NCBI GenBank assembly: GCA_039654915.1 | Contig: CM077594.1 | Location: 11,808,001-11,872,000 of the forward strand | Reading direction: 5' to 3' | DNA from: Aquilaria yunnanensis | Taxonomy: Eukaryota; Streptophyta; Magnoliopsida; Malvales; Thymelaeaceae | DNA length: 64,000 bases | Part shown: positions 21,345-32,889 of the stretch, piece by piece | Layout: the number at the start of each line of letters is the position of its first letter | Numbering within the stretch: the stretch's first letter is position 1 | The notes under the pieces: generated by a model | Databases searched by the model: none | What the model saw: only the letters and a program-made list of their open reading frames with translations | Told to the model about the DNA's origin: nothing | Translations under genes and position numbers: made by a program

Positions 21345-24300
21345 ATATAACAACCCCAAAATTTTACTCTTTTCATCCATATTCTTTGAAATATTTAACT
21401 TTTTTAAATAATTTGACTTGAATTTATTCATATTATTTTTTGTTAAAAAAATTTTAAAAAATATATCAAGAAACTATATGGCTCTGTTTATCATTTATAT
21501 ATAAAGGTTTTCCATTTATATATTGAAATGTTGTAAATAAAAAATTATTTATTAATTGTTGAATAGTAAATGTTGCAAAGAACTTGGGACGGATGAAGTA
21601 TTAAATATAGTTTATTTAAGTAAATTGTATAAGCACCAAGATAAAATAACAAAAATAAAAAAACCTATTCATTGAAGTTTGGTCCATTATTAAAGGGGTA
21701 AGAGAAATAAAATGAAAACAAAAAATTAAAATAGAAAATATACGGAGAGAACGTGGAACAAGAATGACTTAAGTGTTAATTGGAACTCATATACAGGCTT
21801 TCTATAAGAGATTAAACTGGTTTGTGAAGTATAATGGTGATTCTGCTATTAAAGTTGCATGTACAATGGGTATAGGAATTGTGTGTGTTCTAGGCCAAGC
21901 TATCTAGAAGTGGAACTATATTTAGTGAACTTACAAACACAGTGTGGTGAGTTGAATTTCTGTACTGCTATGCTTAAAGTTTCGTGGAGAAACAGGTGTT
22001 ACTGAAATTCTGCAACAAGTGTTAGCAGATTTGCTATGTTTGACACAACTGTTGACTTTAGGTTAGAAAAAGCTGGTGAGGCTGAGCTTTTGCAGACTTG
22101 TTTTGGCGGTAATTTGGTACTTGTATAGCACCTCCCAAAGTGGAAAATAAAGTGGTTTGTGGAGGAAGTACTACTAGGGCCATTAACTGTAGAATCAAAG
22201 TAGCTTTCATGAGGATTGTGAGTCAAATGTTGATTTGAGCCTAAAAGTTGAAGTTTATGAGTTGAGACAAGCTTCATATGGCTAAAGAACACTGTTTGCA
22301 AAGTTTGGTTTAAGTTCCTACAGTGGAACTCAGAACAACTACTCAACTTAAGCTTTTCGGCTATGGTGGTCTGCAGAAAGTATGAAGGCCTCTAATTTTT
22401 GGAACTGAGTTTACATACTGAAGTTTCTAGTGGCCTATAAGTTTTATTTTTGGTAAGAGAATAAGTCTGAAAATTTTGGTTTAAATTGCAGCAATGGATT
22501 TTAAAATGACCAAGTGGAAGCTTCAAGCTATTAGAACTGGCAGAAATGGGCAGACTATAGGTTTTAAGTTAAACATGATTTTGACTGATAAGCCACTGTT
22601 TAGCAAGCTCAAAATTGTGGAGATAACTTCTGGAGTTGGCACTGAGGCTCCTGCAACGAAGTAGTTACCTAAAATGAAGCCCACTATTGGATTTGAATCT
22701 GATCGGTGTTCGCAAGACCAGAAAAATCTGCATAATAGTTCAACTTGTCAACCTTGACCTTATAGTTGACTCTGAGATTGAGGAAGGATCTCGGATGATT
22801 GAGACTTTTCGGACAAGTTTATGCTTATACAGTGGACTTGTTTACATCTTAAGAACAGAACAAAGCCCTGGAAACTTGGTTAGAACAGAACAAAGCCCTG
22901 GAAACTTGGTTTTACTTCACTGGCTTATAAAGCGGCAGTTTTCTTCTGCAGTATACTTGGAGTGGGTTTAAGTTGTGATGTCTTGCACATGTCTGGTGAA
23001 AGGGGTTAAGTCACTGATTAGATGCAGTGGACTACGGTCCCTAGTGTTGGCAATGTCCTAGGCATAAGGACCACGTTATGAGAGAATAACAAGAGAAGAT
23101 AATTGCTGCAGCAAAGCACTGTTCCATTTGGCTCAAGTTTTCCCCCTTTGACTTTGAGCTAGGGAGAGTTGTTTGAATTGAAACTTTGTGAATAAGTTGT
23201 ACTCATAAATTAGGACTTGTTCAAGTCATTGAAACCAGAATTTGGTCAGGAATTATGGTTCTGCTCTGCTGGTTGTTGACAGGGCAGTTTTAAACTTCAA
23301 GAGTTTTGAAGCAGGCCACAGGTGCAAATTTATTAAGCACATTGTTGGAAGGAGTGTGCTACTTCATTAAGTAAATACAGGGAACTAAGGTTCATATCCT
23401 GTTAATGTGCTATTCATGTCATAAACAACCTCAAGAGGTGCAGCCTGAAGCATATTGTTATGGCCATAGTGAACCTTCTAAGGGTCACTGGACAGAGTAA
23501 TGTAGTTTAGTTAATAGCATGTGCATCATTTGCATCATTGTAGTTTATATTATTGTTGCATTATATTGCATGGCCTGTTGTTTTGTGTTTGTTTTCTGAG
23601 TTTTGGATGCAGGTACTTAGCAATGGAGTTGTATGATCATACTGGATTAATTATGATCAACAGTGTTTACCGGTCATTCTGGCTAATTCGTGACCAGAAG
23701 TGTCCCTTACTGAGTTTCCAAGGGAACTCACCCCTACTGCCATCTTCTTGAAGGTGTGGTTAGGTGCTAGGCTGTGGCTACGTTCAGGCAGGTCTCTACT
23801 GTATGGAGCTTAGGAGCAAGTCTTGGACAAAGGATTCCTCAATCCTGACCCTGTAGTTTACAATCAGCCAGTGATAAGCGAAGTTTATAAAACCAAACCG
23901 TGCCTTAAGCCATTAATTCCTTCAGTTCACGGTTCAGTCGGTTATTTATTGGACTTCCGAGCTACTGGTGCTTCATAAATGATTTGAACAACATTTTGTT
24001 TATGAAACAAAGCCCCAACAGTTACTTGAAATTGGTTTCAGATTACTACTGCAGAAAACTGCCATTGAATGGTCTGATCGTGAGTTTGACTTTCTGTTAT
24101 AAGTGTGTGTACTGTTTCTATGAAACTTGATGCAAAAGTCTGTCTCCATAAGTGGAACATGTTGGTGCGCAAGCAAACTTGGTATCCAAGCCAAACAGTG
24201 TACCCTTTTCACCTAATTACCTAGCTTTCGGTTTTGTGAGCTTTATTTCTGTTTTTAAACAGACAGCTTCTGTGTGGAAGTCTGAAATCTTACCAAGTAT

Positions 24301-24460
24301 CTATCAAAGTTGTATGTAGTGAATTGCAAGGCATAATCTTAAGCTTTGGTTTTTAAAGACTGTTCTTCCTCTGCTGACATATAAACGATGTTTTTGTTTA
24401 AACTACTTGAAAGTTAAGCACAGTGTGATACTGTGTATGTGTGGGCAGAGAGCTGTGACA
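21345..24460 (+). mobile_element. Ty3-gypsy LTR-like segment ending GTGACA (copy A)
   Basis: Begins TAACAACCCC after a polypurine tract and ends CTGTGACA at 24460. The right half (22940-24460) matches copy B. It contains the short palindrome ACTGAGTT...AACTCACCC (about 23706-23740), also found in the LTRs at 38.7 and 41.4 kb, which supports LTR identity. The remainder is non-coding; the small ORF at 22687-22971 overlaps a direct duplication and is not credible. Confidence 0.45.
22852..22911. repeat. Exact 30-bp direct duplication
   Basis: Two adjacent copies of a 30-bp unit beginning AGAACAGAACAAAGCCCTGG, within the copy-A-specific segment. Perfect identity indicates a recent slip. Confidence 0.9.
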
Positions 24461-24490
24461 TTTTTACCCTTTTGCAATACCAAAACATTT

Positions 24491-24739
24491 AGAAAGGAAA
24501 ACTAAGTTGAATATTAAGATGATCCAACGAAACACTTGTAGTCCCCCCAAACATTTTTTTCCCGCAGCCGGTGACAAGATATTTACTCTGTTGTTTTGAA
24601 ACCATAACCAACAATAATACAAAGAAGTCCTTCCATCCAGTCAGGATCTTGACAATGTTGCGTGTAATTTCCTTCGACTTGTTACAAAATGATGTAAACC
24701 ATTTATAAAATTTTATGTAGAAGAAGACAAGATGATGAA
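24491..24739. other. Intergenic, no gene seen
   Basis: Sequence continuing from the end of copy A to the NLR pseudogene. Its first bases (ACATTTAGAAAGG) are what should also follow the right-hand copia element beyond the window if copy B continues. Confidence 0.5.
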
Positions 24740-25140
24740 GTCTTTGCCGTGTGGACCCATTGACTTGGAAAATGAGGCTAGCTAGTTTCTGCGTTTCTTT
24801 CCCTCTTTAATTTTCTTTAGTTTAATCTCTTTGTCATTGTCGAGGAAGCACTCCATCTTGCACTTTGATCGTCATTCCCTTTTGTTCCATACCTTCAGGA
24901 GCAGCTATGGCGGACACACTTGTTTCCGCCCTTGTGAGCACCATACTGGTTTGAGGGGAAAACTGGATCCTATTGCTGCGGAGAAACACCAGTTTCACCT
25001 AACGGAGTTAGGAGATACAGAAGCTGGTGAGCTAGAGTAGAGACAAACTAGCTCGCTGATGAATGAATTGGAGATTTTGGGAAGAGATGAAGAAGTGGAG
25101 AGAAAATTGCCCGCATGATGTCAACAGGACCTGTTCACTA
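24740..25140 (+). pseudogene. Truncated NLR pseudogene (CNL 5' fragment)
   Basis: Matches 12715-13800 of the intact CNL gene, including its 5' UTR and the start ATG at 24907 (MADTLVSALVSTIL), but with two clean internal deletions. The first, at about 24955, removes roughly 315 bp (coiled-coil codons). The second, at about 25100, removes roughly 400 bp including the P-loop and kinase-2. The coding frame also has a stop (TAG near 25038). The copy ends at about 25140 where the minus-strand copia LTR begins, so the rest was lost in the event that brought that LTR here. Confidence 0.85.
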
Positions 25141-26061
25141 TTTACTCTTTGCCAGATAAACAAGTGAAAGTACAAGAACACTAATGATTTTCTCAAGGTA
25201 AGTTCTTTTTCTTGGATTTGGTGATAAATCTTCACTTCTAATGACCAAGAGTTATTGTCAAAGTGTTTCTCCATATATTTATGCTCATTTGGGGCTAAAG
25301 AGACGTTGAAGAATCGTTGGGAAGGTAAAAAAAGTCTCCAAGAAAACAAGTGACCATTACTGTCAATTTGACAAATTTTTTCTTTTGTCGCCCAGTTTCA
25401 TCCAGGTGAAAAACTTTTACTCGGTTAAAAATTCGATTTCATAGCGAAACCCTAGGTTTGAACTCCAACGGCTATATTGCTCATTAATGACATGTCAGCA
25501 CCTGATCCACGTGACAAATTGATGTGGCATGATTTTAAAAAGATTTTTCAAAGAATTTTCAAACCAAAAAATCACGTGCAGGTGTGGAATCGCTTTTCAC
25601 CCGGTTGAAAATTTTTCACTCAAGTGTTTTCCTATTCTAGAACCAAAATGCTCTCGGGTTTGAAAAATTACTCCAGTTTCACCTGGTTGAAAAAATTTTA
25701 CTCGAGTGTTTTTCTGTTCCAGAACCAAAATGTTCTCGGGTTCGAAAAAATACTCCAGTTTCAACACGTTGAAATATTTTCACCTTGTTGAAATTGTGGC
25801 TCCAGATTTTTCTCACTTTCAAACTTCCAAACCACAATGAATTTTTAACCAAAAAAATTTATTCCTTCACAAGCAATGCTTGAATCACCATAAATACTTC
25901 AAATATACTTAAGAAACAATTTTCCTTCCAAAGATCAAAACTTTATCAACAAGAGACCAATGTATAAATCTTTAGGTAAAGCTTTGAAACACATAAAACA
26001 AATATGTTTTGTTATCATCAAAATCAAATAAATGTGAGCTATGAATGGAACAAATCCAACA
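25140..26061 (-). repeat. 3' LTR of minus-strand copia, truncated
   Basis: On the minus strand it starts TGTTGGATTTGTTCC at 26061 and matches 28890-29774. The opposite end is missing, with the junction to the NLR pseudogene at about 25140. Confidence 0.8.
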
Positions 26062-26702
26062 ATCTCCTCTTTTTTGATGATGACAAAACAACATTTCAAA
26101 AGATATATATAATATCTAAACAATAAGCATGAACATTGATTCTCTAATTCTATCTCTTACCATTTTTGTCATAATAAAAAAGATATATGGGTAATCAAAA
26201 TAAATCATGAAAAATTCTTTAGAGAAATTACAACAACATGCAACAAGCTCCCCCTTAATCAAAGCATACAAACTTTAAGATACTTTTACAAGAAAACATG
26301 CTCTTCTTAGGCCAAGTATAAAAAAAATTTTCTCCCCCTTTATAGATCAAGCAAAATAGCCAAATATCAACTAGTAGACTAGAAACATAATTTTCTATAT
26401 AAAATTATATCATCAAAATATTGGAACAAAACCACAATCATCATGATGATCATAAAACATATCATATATCTTCCAAGAGTAATGAATAACTTATATATAC
26501 TCATTAAGCAACATAGTACAACCAAATAGCTCAATGCATTAATAATTACCATTAACCAAAGAAAATCAACAATGTTACCATAATTTGAGCTTTAATCTCA
26601 AGCATTTCTTATTGTCCTCCAAATCCCCAATGTCTTTGTGCATAAAGCTTTATGTATAAGCTTCCAATTATTGCTTCATGCTTTAGCACCCTATAGTAAA
26701 TC
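26062..26702 (-). other. Residual copia internal DNA between gag and 3' LTR
   Basis: AT-rich non-coding DNA with the polypurine tract next to 26061. No pol motifs remain. Two overlapping small ORFs at 26609-26863 are out-of-frame readings. Confidence 0.6.
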
Positions 26703-28397
26703 TCAAACTTTGGTCTTAGGTACCCAAACCTCTTTAGGTCCATGGGAGTTAGCTCCAACAATGTTGGTTCCTTTAAGAACCCATACCAATTTATATCCCA
26801 AAGGAACTTTTCCTTTTCTAACCATGCATTCATAAGAATAATGCCATTTTCTCCGACAAACATAGCATGTTATAAATGAACTACTCATGGATGATGAAGA
26901 TGCACTAATAAACCTATTTCCAAATTTCTTTTCCTTAAGCAAATGATCATAGCCTATACCCGCTTTGTCATAAGCACCTTTTTTAGCACTAAACAATAAA
27001 TCAAGGTTTTCTTTACCTTTGACAAATTTAGATAAAGATTGACTAAGATCAAATTTATCCGTTTCCAAATCATCTATTTCTTGTCTCAAGGATAAGTTAA
27101 TATCCAAGTTTTCCTTCTTCAAGTCATTTATTTCTTTTGTTAAAGAGGCATCTAAAACCTTCAATTCATCAACATTTTTTACAAGTCTTTTTGAATTTTT
27201 GAAAAGCTCGTGAAATGCATCTAATAATTCTTCATATGAACAACTAGATGAGGATGATGAGGATGATGATGTGTTGTTAGAATAAGTACTTGTTACCTCA
27301 ATTTCCTGTTTTGTCATGAGACACAAGTTGGGGTAGCTTTGATTTGAAGAGACTTCATCTTCTTCAATCATCAAGCAAAGATTGGCTTGATCATTTGTGT
27401 CATTTGATGATGATGAGCTTTCACTATAGGATGAACAACTATCACTCCAAGCTGCCATAGCTCTAAGTTTATTCTTCTTTCCTCTCTTGTGCTTTTTGTG
27501 CTTCTTTGACTTGTTCAATGGACAATCAAATTATAGATGTCCGGGCTCCTTACACTTGTAGTAAGTGATTTCATTCTTTTTGCCACTAGAACTCATATTC
27601 TTTGACCTATTGAGAATTTTCTTGAACTTTATGGTTAAGATTGCTACATCATCCAAATCATCTTTATGTGAAAAAGATGAAGATGAATCATCTTCTTTAA
27701 CTTTGAAGGCCATTAACTTGTTCTTGTTGTTAAGCCTTTCTTCCTCTTGCTTTTTCATCTCATATGTCAATAATTTCCCAAATAGCTCATCAATGTGCGT
27801 GGTCTTGATGCTTTCACCTTCATTAATAGCTTCAACTATACTTTTCCATGAAGAAGGCAAGCTCCATAAGATTTTTCTCACCACCTCTTCATTTGTATGT
27901 TCCTTTCCAAACAACTTGAGTGATGTAAGAATTTCATTGAACCTTTTGAACATATCTTGAATGCTCTCTCTTGACTCCATGGTGAAAAGTTTATATGCTC
28001 TAACTAACATGTGCATCTTGGTGTCCTTGACTTGTGAAGTTCGTTCATATGTCACCAACAACTTGTTTCATATTTCTCTACCATCATTACAAGAAGCAAC
28101 TAAATTGAACACATCGGGGGTTAGTGCACGATATATAATATTCATAGCTTTAGCATTCATAGTGCACATAGCATCATCCTCCGATTTGAATTCTTTTGAA
28201 TCTTTTGATACTTGTTTATCATCAACTACTTTCAAAGGAATATTAGGACCATATTTGATAATTCTCCATAAAGCATAATCAATAGCTTTAATATGAATCT
28301 CCAACCTAGTTTTCTACCAATTAAAATTTATAGAATCAAACAATCGTAGCCTAGATGTACTTTGCCCCTCAAGATGCATAAAACTAGTGGTTGCCAT
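26703..28397 (-). pseudogene. Copia gag pseudogene
   Basis: The ATG at 28397 opens a gag related to that at 55322. The frame is interrupted by a TAG at a conserved tryptophan codon (NFNW position), a second stop just before NKLLVTYE (near 28064) and a TAA within the first zinc knuckle (near 27530). The first cysteine of that knuckle is also tyrosine (YYKCKEPGHL). The second knuckle (CYVCRRKWHYSYEC) keeps its CX2CX4HX4C pattern. A Ser-rich spacer and coiled-coil segment lie between the two. Nucleocapsid/capsid role by family; not functional here. Confidence 0.85.
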
Positions 28398-28446
28398 GAA
28401 TCTTTTGATTTTAAAACCGTAAGGTTTTGAAAATAAAAATCACTAA

Positions 28447-28458
28447 ACTCTGATACCA
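28447..28458 (-). other. Primer-binding site, tRNA-Met type
   Basis: The reverse complement reads TGGTATCAGAGT, matching the plant initiator-tRNA-Met site TGGTATCAGAGC at 11 of 12 bases. It lies two bases from the LTR end at 28461. Confidence 0.85.
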
Positions 28459-28460
28459 AT

Positions 28461-29774
28461 TGTTGGCCCAAGTGCAACCAAGAGGGGGGTGAATTGGTTG
28501 TTTTAATAACTTTAATAAAATCAAATTTTATAACTAAATTCACTCAACCAAAAATCAACAACAAACCAAGTAATGTTAAGCTCAAATAAATCAAGTAAAT
28601 AAAGGATGATAAAGAAAATAGTGCATCGGGATTTATAGAGGTTTAACTCCACCAATCGAAGTCTACGTCCTCTCCTTAAACTTGCTCACTTGAGATTTCC
28701 TCCACTATGTCTTGATCAAAATTACAATGGTATTTTCTTCAAGGTTCACACCCAACCAAACACTAGTTTTCTCCAAGGCTAACTAGAAACCACTCCCTAG
28801 TTTTCTTCAAGGATCACTAGGAACCACTCCTCACACAATAGATTCTAAGGTTTGAAGTGTTTTCAAACTCACAAGGTCATATAATAGCACTCTTTGCTAG
28901 GTATACAAATGAAAGTACAAGAAAATTAATGATTTTCTCAAGGTAAGCTCTTTCTCTTGGATTTGATGATGAATCTTCACTTCTAATGGCCAAGAGTTAT
29001 CTCTAAGGTGTTTCTCCATGTATTTATGCTCATTTGGGGGCTAAAGAGACATTGAAGAACCTTTGGGAATGTCAAAAAATTCTCCAAGAAAGAAGATGAC
29101 CGTTGCTGTCAAATTTGACAGATTTTTGCTCCTGTCTCCTAGTTTCACTCGGTTGAAAATTGGTCTCATAGGGAAACCCCAGGTTTGAACTCCAACGGCT
29201 ATATTGCTCATTAATGACATGTCAGCACCTGATCCACGTGGCATGATTTTAAAAATATTTTTCAAAGAATTTTCAAACCGAAAAATCACGCGTAGGTCTG
29301 AAATCACGTTTCACCCGGTTGAAAAATTTTTACTCAAGTGTTTTCCTATTCCAGAACCAAAATGCTCTCGGGTTCGAAAAATCGCTCCAGTTTCACCCGG
29401 TTGAAAAAATTTCACTCGAGTGTTTTTCTGTTCCGGAACCAACATGCTCTCGAGTTCAAAAAAATACTCAAGCTTCAACACATTGAAATATTTTCACCAT
29501 GTTGAAACTGTAGCTTTAGATTTTTCTCACTTGCAAACTTCCAAATCTCAATGAATTTTTCATCAAAAAAATTTCTTCCTTCACAAGCAATGCTTGAATC
29601 ACCATAAATACTTCAAATATACTTAAGAAACAATTTTCCTTCCAAAGATCAAAACTTCATCAACAAGAGATCAATGTATAAATCTTTAGGTAAAACTTTG
29701 AAACACATAAAATAAATATGTTTTGTTATCATCAAAATCAAATAAATGTGAGCCATGCATGGAACAAATCCAGA
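28461..29774 (-). repeat. 5' LTR of minus-strand copia
   Basis: About 1.3 kb, ending (minus strand) GGCCAACA at 28461. It contains repeated phrases built on CTCGAGTG and CCGGTTGAAA similar to those in the + strand copia LTR. Confidence 0.8.
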
Positions 29775-31120
29775 AGATGATATTTGTGTTAATAATATTT
29801 GGATACCATTCAAATATATACTCATTTATGAAAGCATAAAAAGAAAAAGGAAACCCAATGCAACATCGAGTATGTAAACTAGTTATATTCTTTTAGTAAC
29901 AAACACAAAAGCTAGTGATAAGTTTGTTAGTGGCTTTATGTAATGGCCCTAAAATTTAATTCATTCTATAAACAGCCTTATTTTATTTTATTTTATTATT
30001 TTGAGCATTTTCTATTAAGGACCAAGAGGAAAAAAAGTAGAAAAACAAAAAAAAGAAGAAAAGAGATGTGAAAGAGGGTTTTTAAAAGAGGAGAAATAAG
30101 AAAAATATAGAGTTTTGGGTATTTTTCACTTTCTTATGTAGTTGTTCTTTTGTGTTGAAGAAGAAGAAAAAAAAACCATCAATTGAGGGTCAACAGGGAG
30201 GCCCTTGTGAATTTTCTCTTCAGGGGAAAAATAATTGGTGAGCACTTATTATTTATTTTTCAATGCATATGCTAGTTATTTTTCAAAACTTGAAGAGAAA
30301 TGTGGGTTGATGATTTGATGATATGATTATGATTTATTTTTTTTATGATTGGAAGAGATAATTGATAATTAGAAGTATTTAGAATGAATTAAAAACAAGT
30401 TAGGTCAAGTTTTGTTTGGGTATGATGGTGTTGAACGAGTAGCAAGATGATTTCGAAGGAGGAACGAAGAATTCATATTCTAGGCAAGAATTGGGTGAAT
30501 TTGGAGGTACCTAGGGTTTTAAGGCAGGTTCATTGACACTCTAATGTTTAAAATATTACAATTTGGTCACTGTAAGCTTGATGCTGAGATATATAGTCAG
30601 GTTAATAACAACATCAATTCCTAGGGATTTAAACATTGGTTCAATGAGTTCTTAGGTTCCATAAATGTTCATTTGGGTCATTGTTAGCAAGTAAATTTAG
30701 GTTATTTCTTAAACTGGGCTTCCACCATTTCTAAAATTTATATTATTTTAATATTATGTACATATTATTTCTTCAAAGTGTTAGCTTTTCCAACTTAATA
30801 ATCTTTTGAATTTATGATTTAAAAATATTTTTCATTAAATTGATATTATATATAATTTGCACTGAAATTTTATAACAATTGCAATGCTCTGAATTTATGT
30901 TCTAACTTTGTTTTTGTGAGTGTTGGTTTTATACCCGTAATACTGGGAAAATGTAGTTGTGGATCCTCTAATTAAGGTATTCTTTACTGTTCTATTTCAT
31001 AGTGCATTACTTTTAGGACTAGTCTTTATGGGCGCTTGACCAATGACAATTCTTAGTCGGTTCTAGACATACTATAGTAGTTTAAGTGCAGTCACAGTGA
31101 TCATTTCACCTACCATGCTC
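29775..31120. other. Copy B of the duplicated locus, left part
   Basis: 29780-30490 matches copy A 19760-20835 without the hAT insert. An LTR-like start TGTAATGGCCC lies at 29939. From 30490 to 31120 the sequence has no counterpart in A. The outer gypsy 5' LTR begins at about 31121. Confidence 0.7.
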
Positions 31121-32593
31121 TGAATTTCTATTAAGGGTTTAAATCATCATTATACACTTTGAATATGATTAATTTCTATATTCGGAGCATTCTTCCATCG
31201 GGTTACTATTCATGCATTTTTACTATTCACCGACTTACTATTCATACACATATTTTCACTGTTTATACGCATATTCACTGTACACCCACGGCTTACTATT
31301 CATTAATATTAAAATATATATATTAAATAATTATTTTTTTTATGTAAGTAAAATCATCAATTAGCGACCTTTTATGAGAAAAATCATATCTCGAGCTGTA
31401 GACATCAGAATTGAGTGATTCAAAATTCATCTGAAAGTCAACACATAGATATTCAACTCTGTTTCATTCTGCAAGCTAGTTTGATTGTTTTCATTGCCTA
31501 AATCTGATTATAGATGAGACTCTTCATTCTTTCATGTGCTGAAGAGCAGTTTTGGTAGAAAAATCATAACTTGAGCTACAGATGTCCGATTTGAATGAGC
31601 AAGCTATCAATTCGAAGCTAAGAAGAGATCTACAAGTTCCATACTTTAAGGAAGTGCTAATTCAATGTCTATGATGGTCAAAAAATTAAAAGAAGTTGCA
31701 GCCCGCCTTTGTTGATTTGTATTTACCAACATTTTACTATTTTACCATTTCATCCACCCCAAAAACTCTATAAATAGGCACCTTGGGGGAGAGGAAAAAT
31801 TCATGCCATTTCTTAGGCCTCATTTATGTTCTTGTATCATCTTTAGCTTTTCTCCTTTGTTCTTGTTCTTGTTTTTAATACCGAAGCTCTGTCCAAGTGT
31901 TTTCTTTTTGTTCTTCTTCTTGTTCTACCTTTGATCTTTCAATTCATGTTTATTTCATCTTTCTACATGTTGTATACTTTTATTATGGCTAACAAATCTT
32001 CTTTTTGCTAAGGTAAAAAGGTGAAGCTTTTGGTATAGAGATTATGATTGATTTGAATGGATCACAACGTTAATGGTATTTTCTTCCTTAATATATTTAA
32101 CTCCCCTCCTTATTAAGTGAAAGTCTTGATTCATCATAGTCAATCATTAGCACAAAAGCTACTTGATTCTCTTTGTAAAACATGCCTCTGCCGGCTATAT
32201 TGGAATCTTGAGTTATTGTCAACAAAGGTTGGCACGATGGATACTTGAACCCATTAGCAAGCATTGGCGTTTTAAGATCAATGAAAGTTAATACCAACTA
32301 AATTCCCCAATTGGGATCTCTTTTATGTGTGGATCCTAATTGAGTGGTAAGATTGGCTAAAATTAATCATAACCGATATACTAAAAGTGGATCCCCTAAC
32401 CTTAGCTATTTTATTTGAATTTGAATTTGAATTTTTAATCAATACCTATTCACACCTTTCATGAAAACCTTTTTTATTAAATATCTGTAATTTGTATTTT
32501 TTAATTCACTTTCCTGTGGTTCAACACTCGGACTTCCAAGATTTTATTACTTGCGACAACCTGCACTTGGGTTAAAACTGCTAAAGTGCAGCA
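31121..32593 (+). repeat. 5' LTR of Athila-like element
   Basis: Matches 49044-50368 from 'attaagggtttaaatcat' onward and ends GTGCAGCA. The first ~20 bases are altered relative to the 3' LTR (TGATGAATACTCATAAG). It contains about 180 bp around 31640-31800 that the 3' LTR lacks. Confidence 0.82.
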
Positions 32594-32599
32594 AGTTTT

Positions 32600-32617
32600 T
32601 GGCGCCATTGTCAGGGA
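32600..32617 (+). other. Primer-binding site, tRNA-Asp type
   Basis: TGGCGCCATTGTCAGGGA, 16 of 18 bases of the Athila/Tat-type site complementary to the 3' end of plant tRNA-Asp. Confidence 0.85.
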
Positions 32618-32659
32618 AGTAAAATTAGAGTACAAGTTCAATTTTTTTTCTTTTGTTTC

Positions 32660-32840
32660 TTTTTTTTTTTTTCATCATATGGAAGGCATTCTTTTTTTTT
32701 CTCATCATATGGAAGGCTAAGCCTCCCACCTCTTCGTTAATCATATGGAAGGCTAAGCCTCCTATCTTTTATTTTTTGTTCATATTGCTTTCTTTTTGTT
32801 TACTTTTCTTATTATTATTAAATGAAAGGCTGAGTCTCCT
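32660..32840. repeat. Short repeats with 'catatggaaggctaagcctcc'-like units
   Basis: Three to four irregular copies of ATCATATGGAAGGC followed by TAAGCCTCC, separated by T-rich tracts, in the leader between primer site and gag. Confidence 0.7.
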
Positions 32841-32889
32841 ACCTAACTTGTTATTAATATTATTATTTTTTTTGTTATTTTGTTAATGT

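Larger units (their letters stand above)
19760..24490. other. Copy A of a duplicated locus
   Basis: Segments 19760-20835, 20845-20990 and 22940-24490 match, in the same order, segments 29780-30490, 50885-51000 and 51060-53717 (copy B). The homology covers LTR-like DNA and also about 165 bp upstream and some 20 bp downstream, so the whole locus was duplicated, not just one retroelement. Copy A carries a hAT element absent from B, and an extra segment of about 1.9 kb (20990-22920). Copy B carries gypsy and MITE insertions absent from A. Confidence 0.75.
25140..29774 (-). mobile_element. Ty1-copia remnant with gag only
   Basis: Minus-strand element with an LTR at each side (28461-29774 upstream, 25140-26061 downstream), a tRNA-Met-type primer site next to the upstream LTR, a decayed gag and a polypurine tract (reverse complement AAAAAAGAGGAGAT) next to the downstream LTR. 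Protease, integrase, reverse transcriptase and RNase H are absent, leaving an internal region of only 2.4 kb. LTR ends (TGTTGGATTTG ... GGCCAACA) and gag are closely related to the + strand copia at 53.7-64 kb. The downstream LTR lacks about 430 bp of its terminal part. The upstream LTR tip is mutated (CCAGAA instead of CCAACA). Confidence 0.85.

Noticed and set aside
22687..22971. 94-aa ORF in copy A
   Set aside because: It spans a perfect 30-bp duplication and has no counterpart frame in copy B; no domain.
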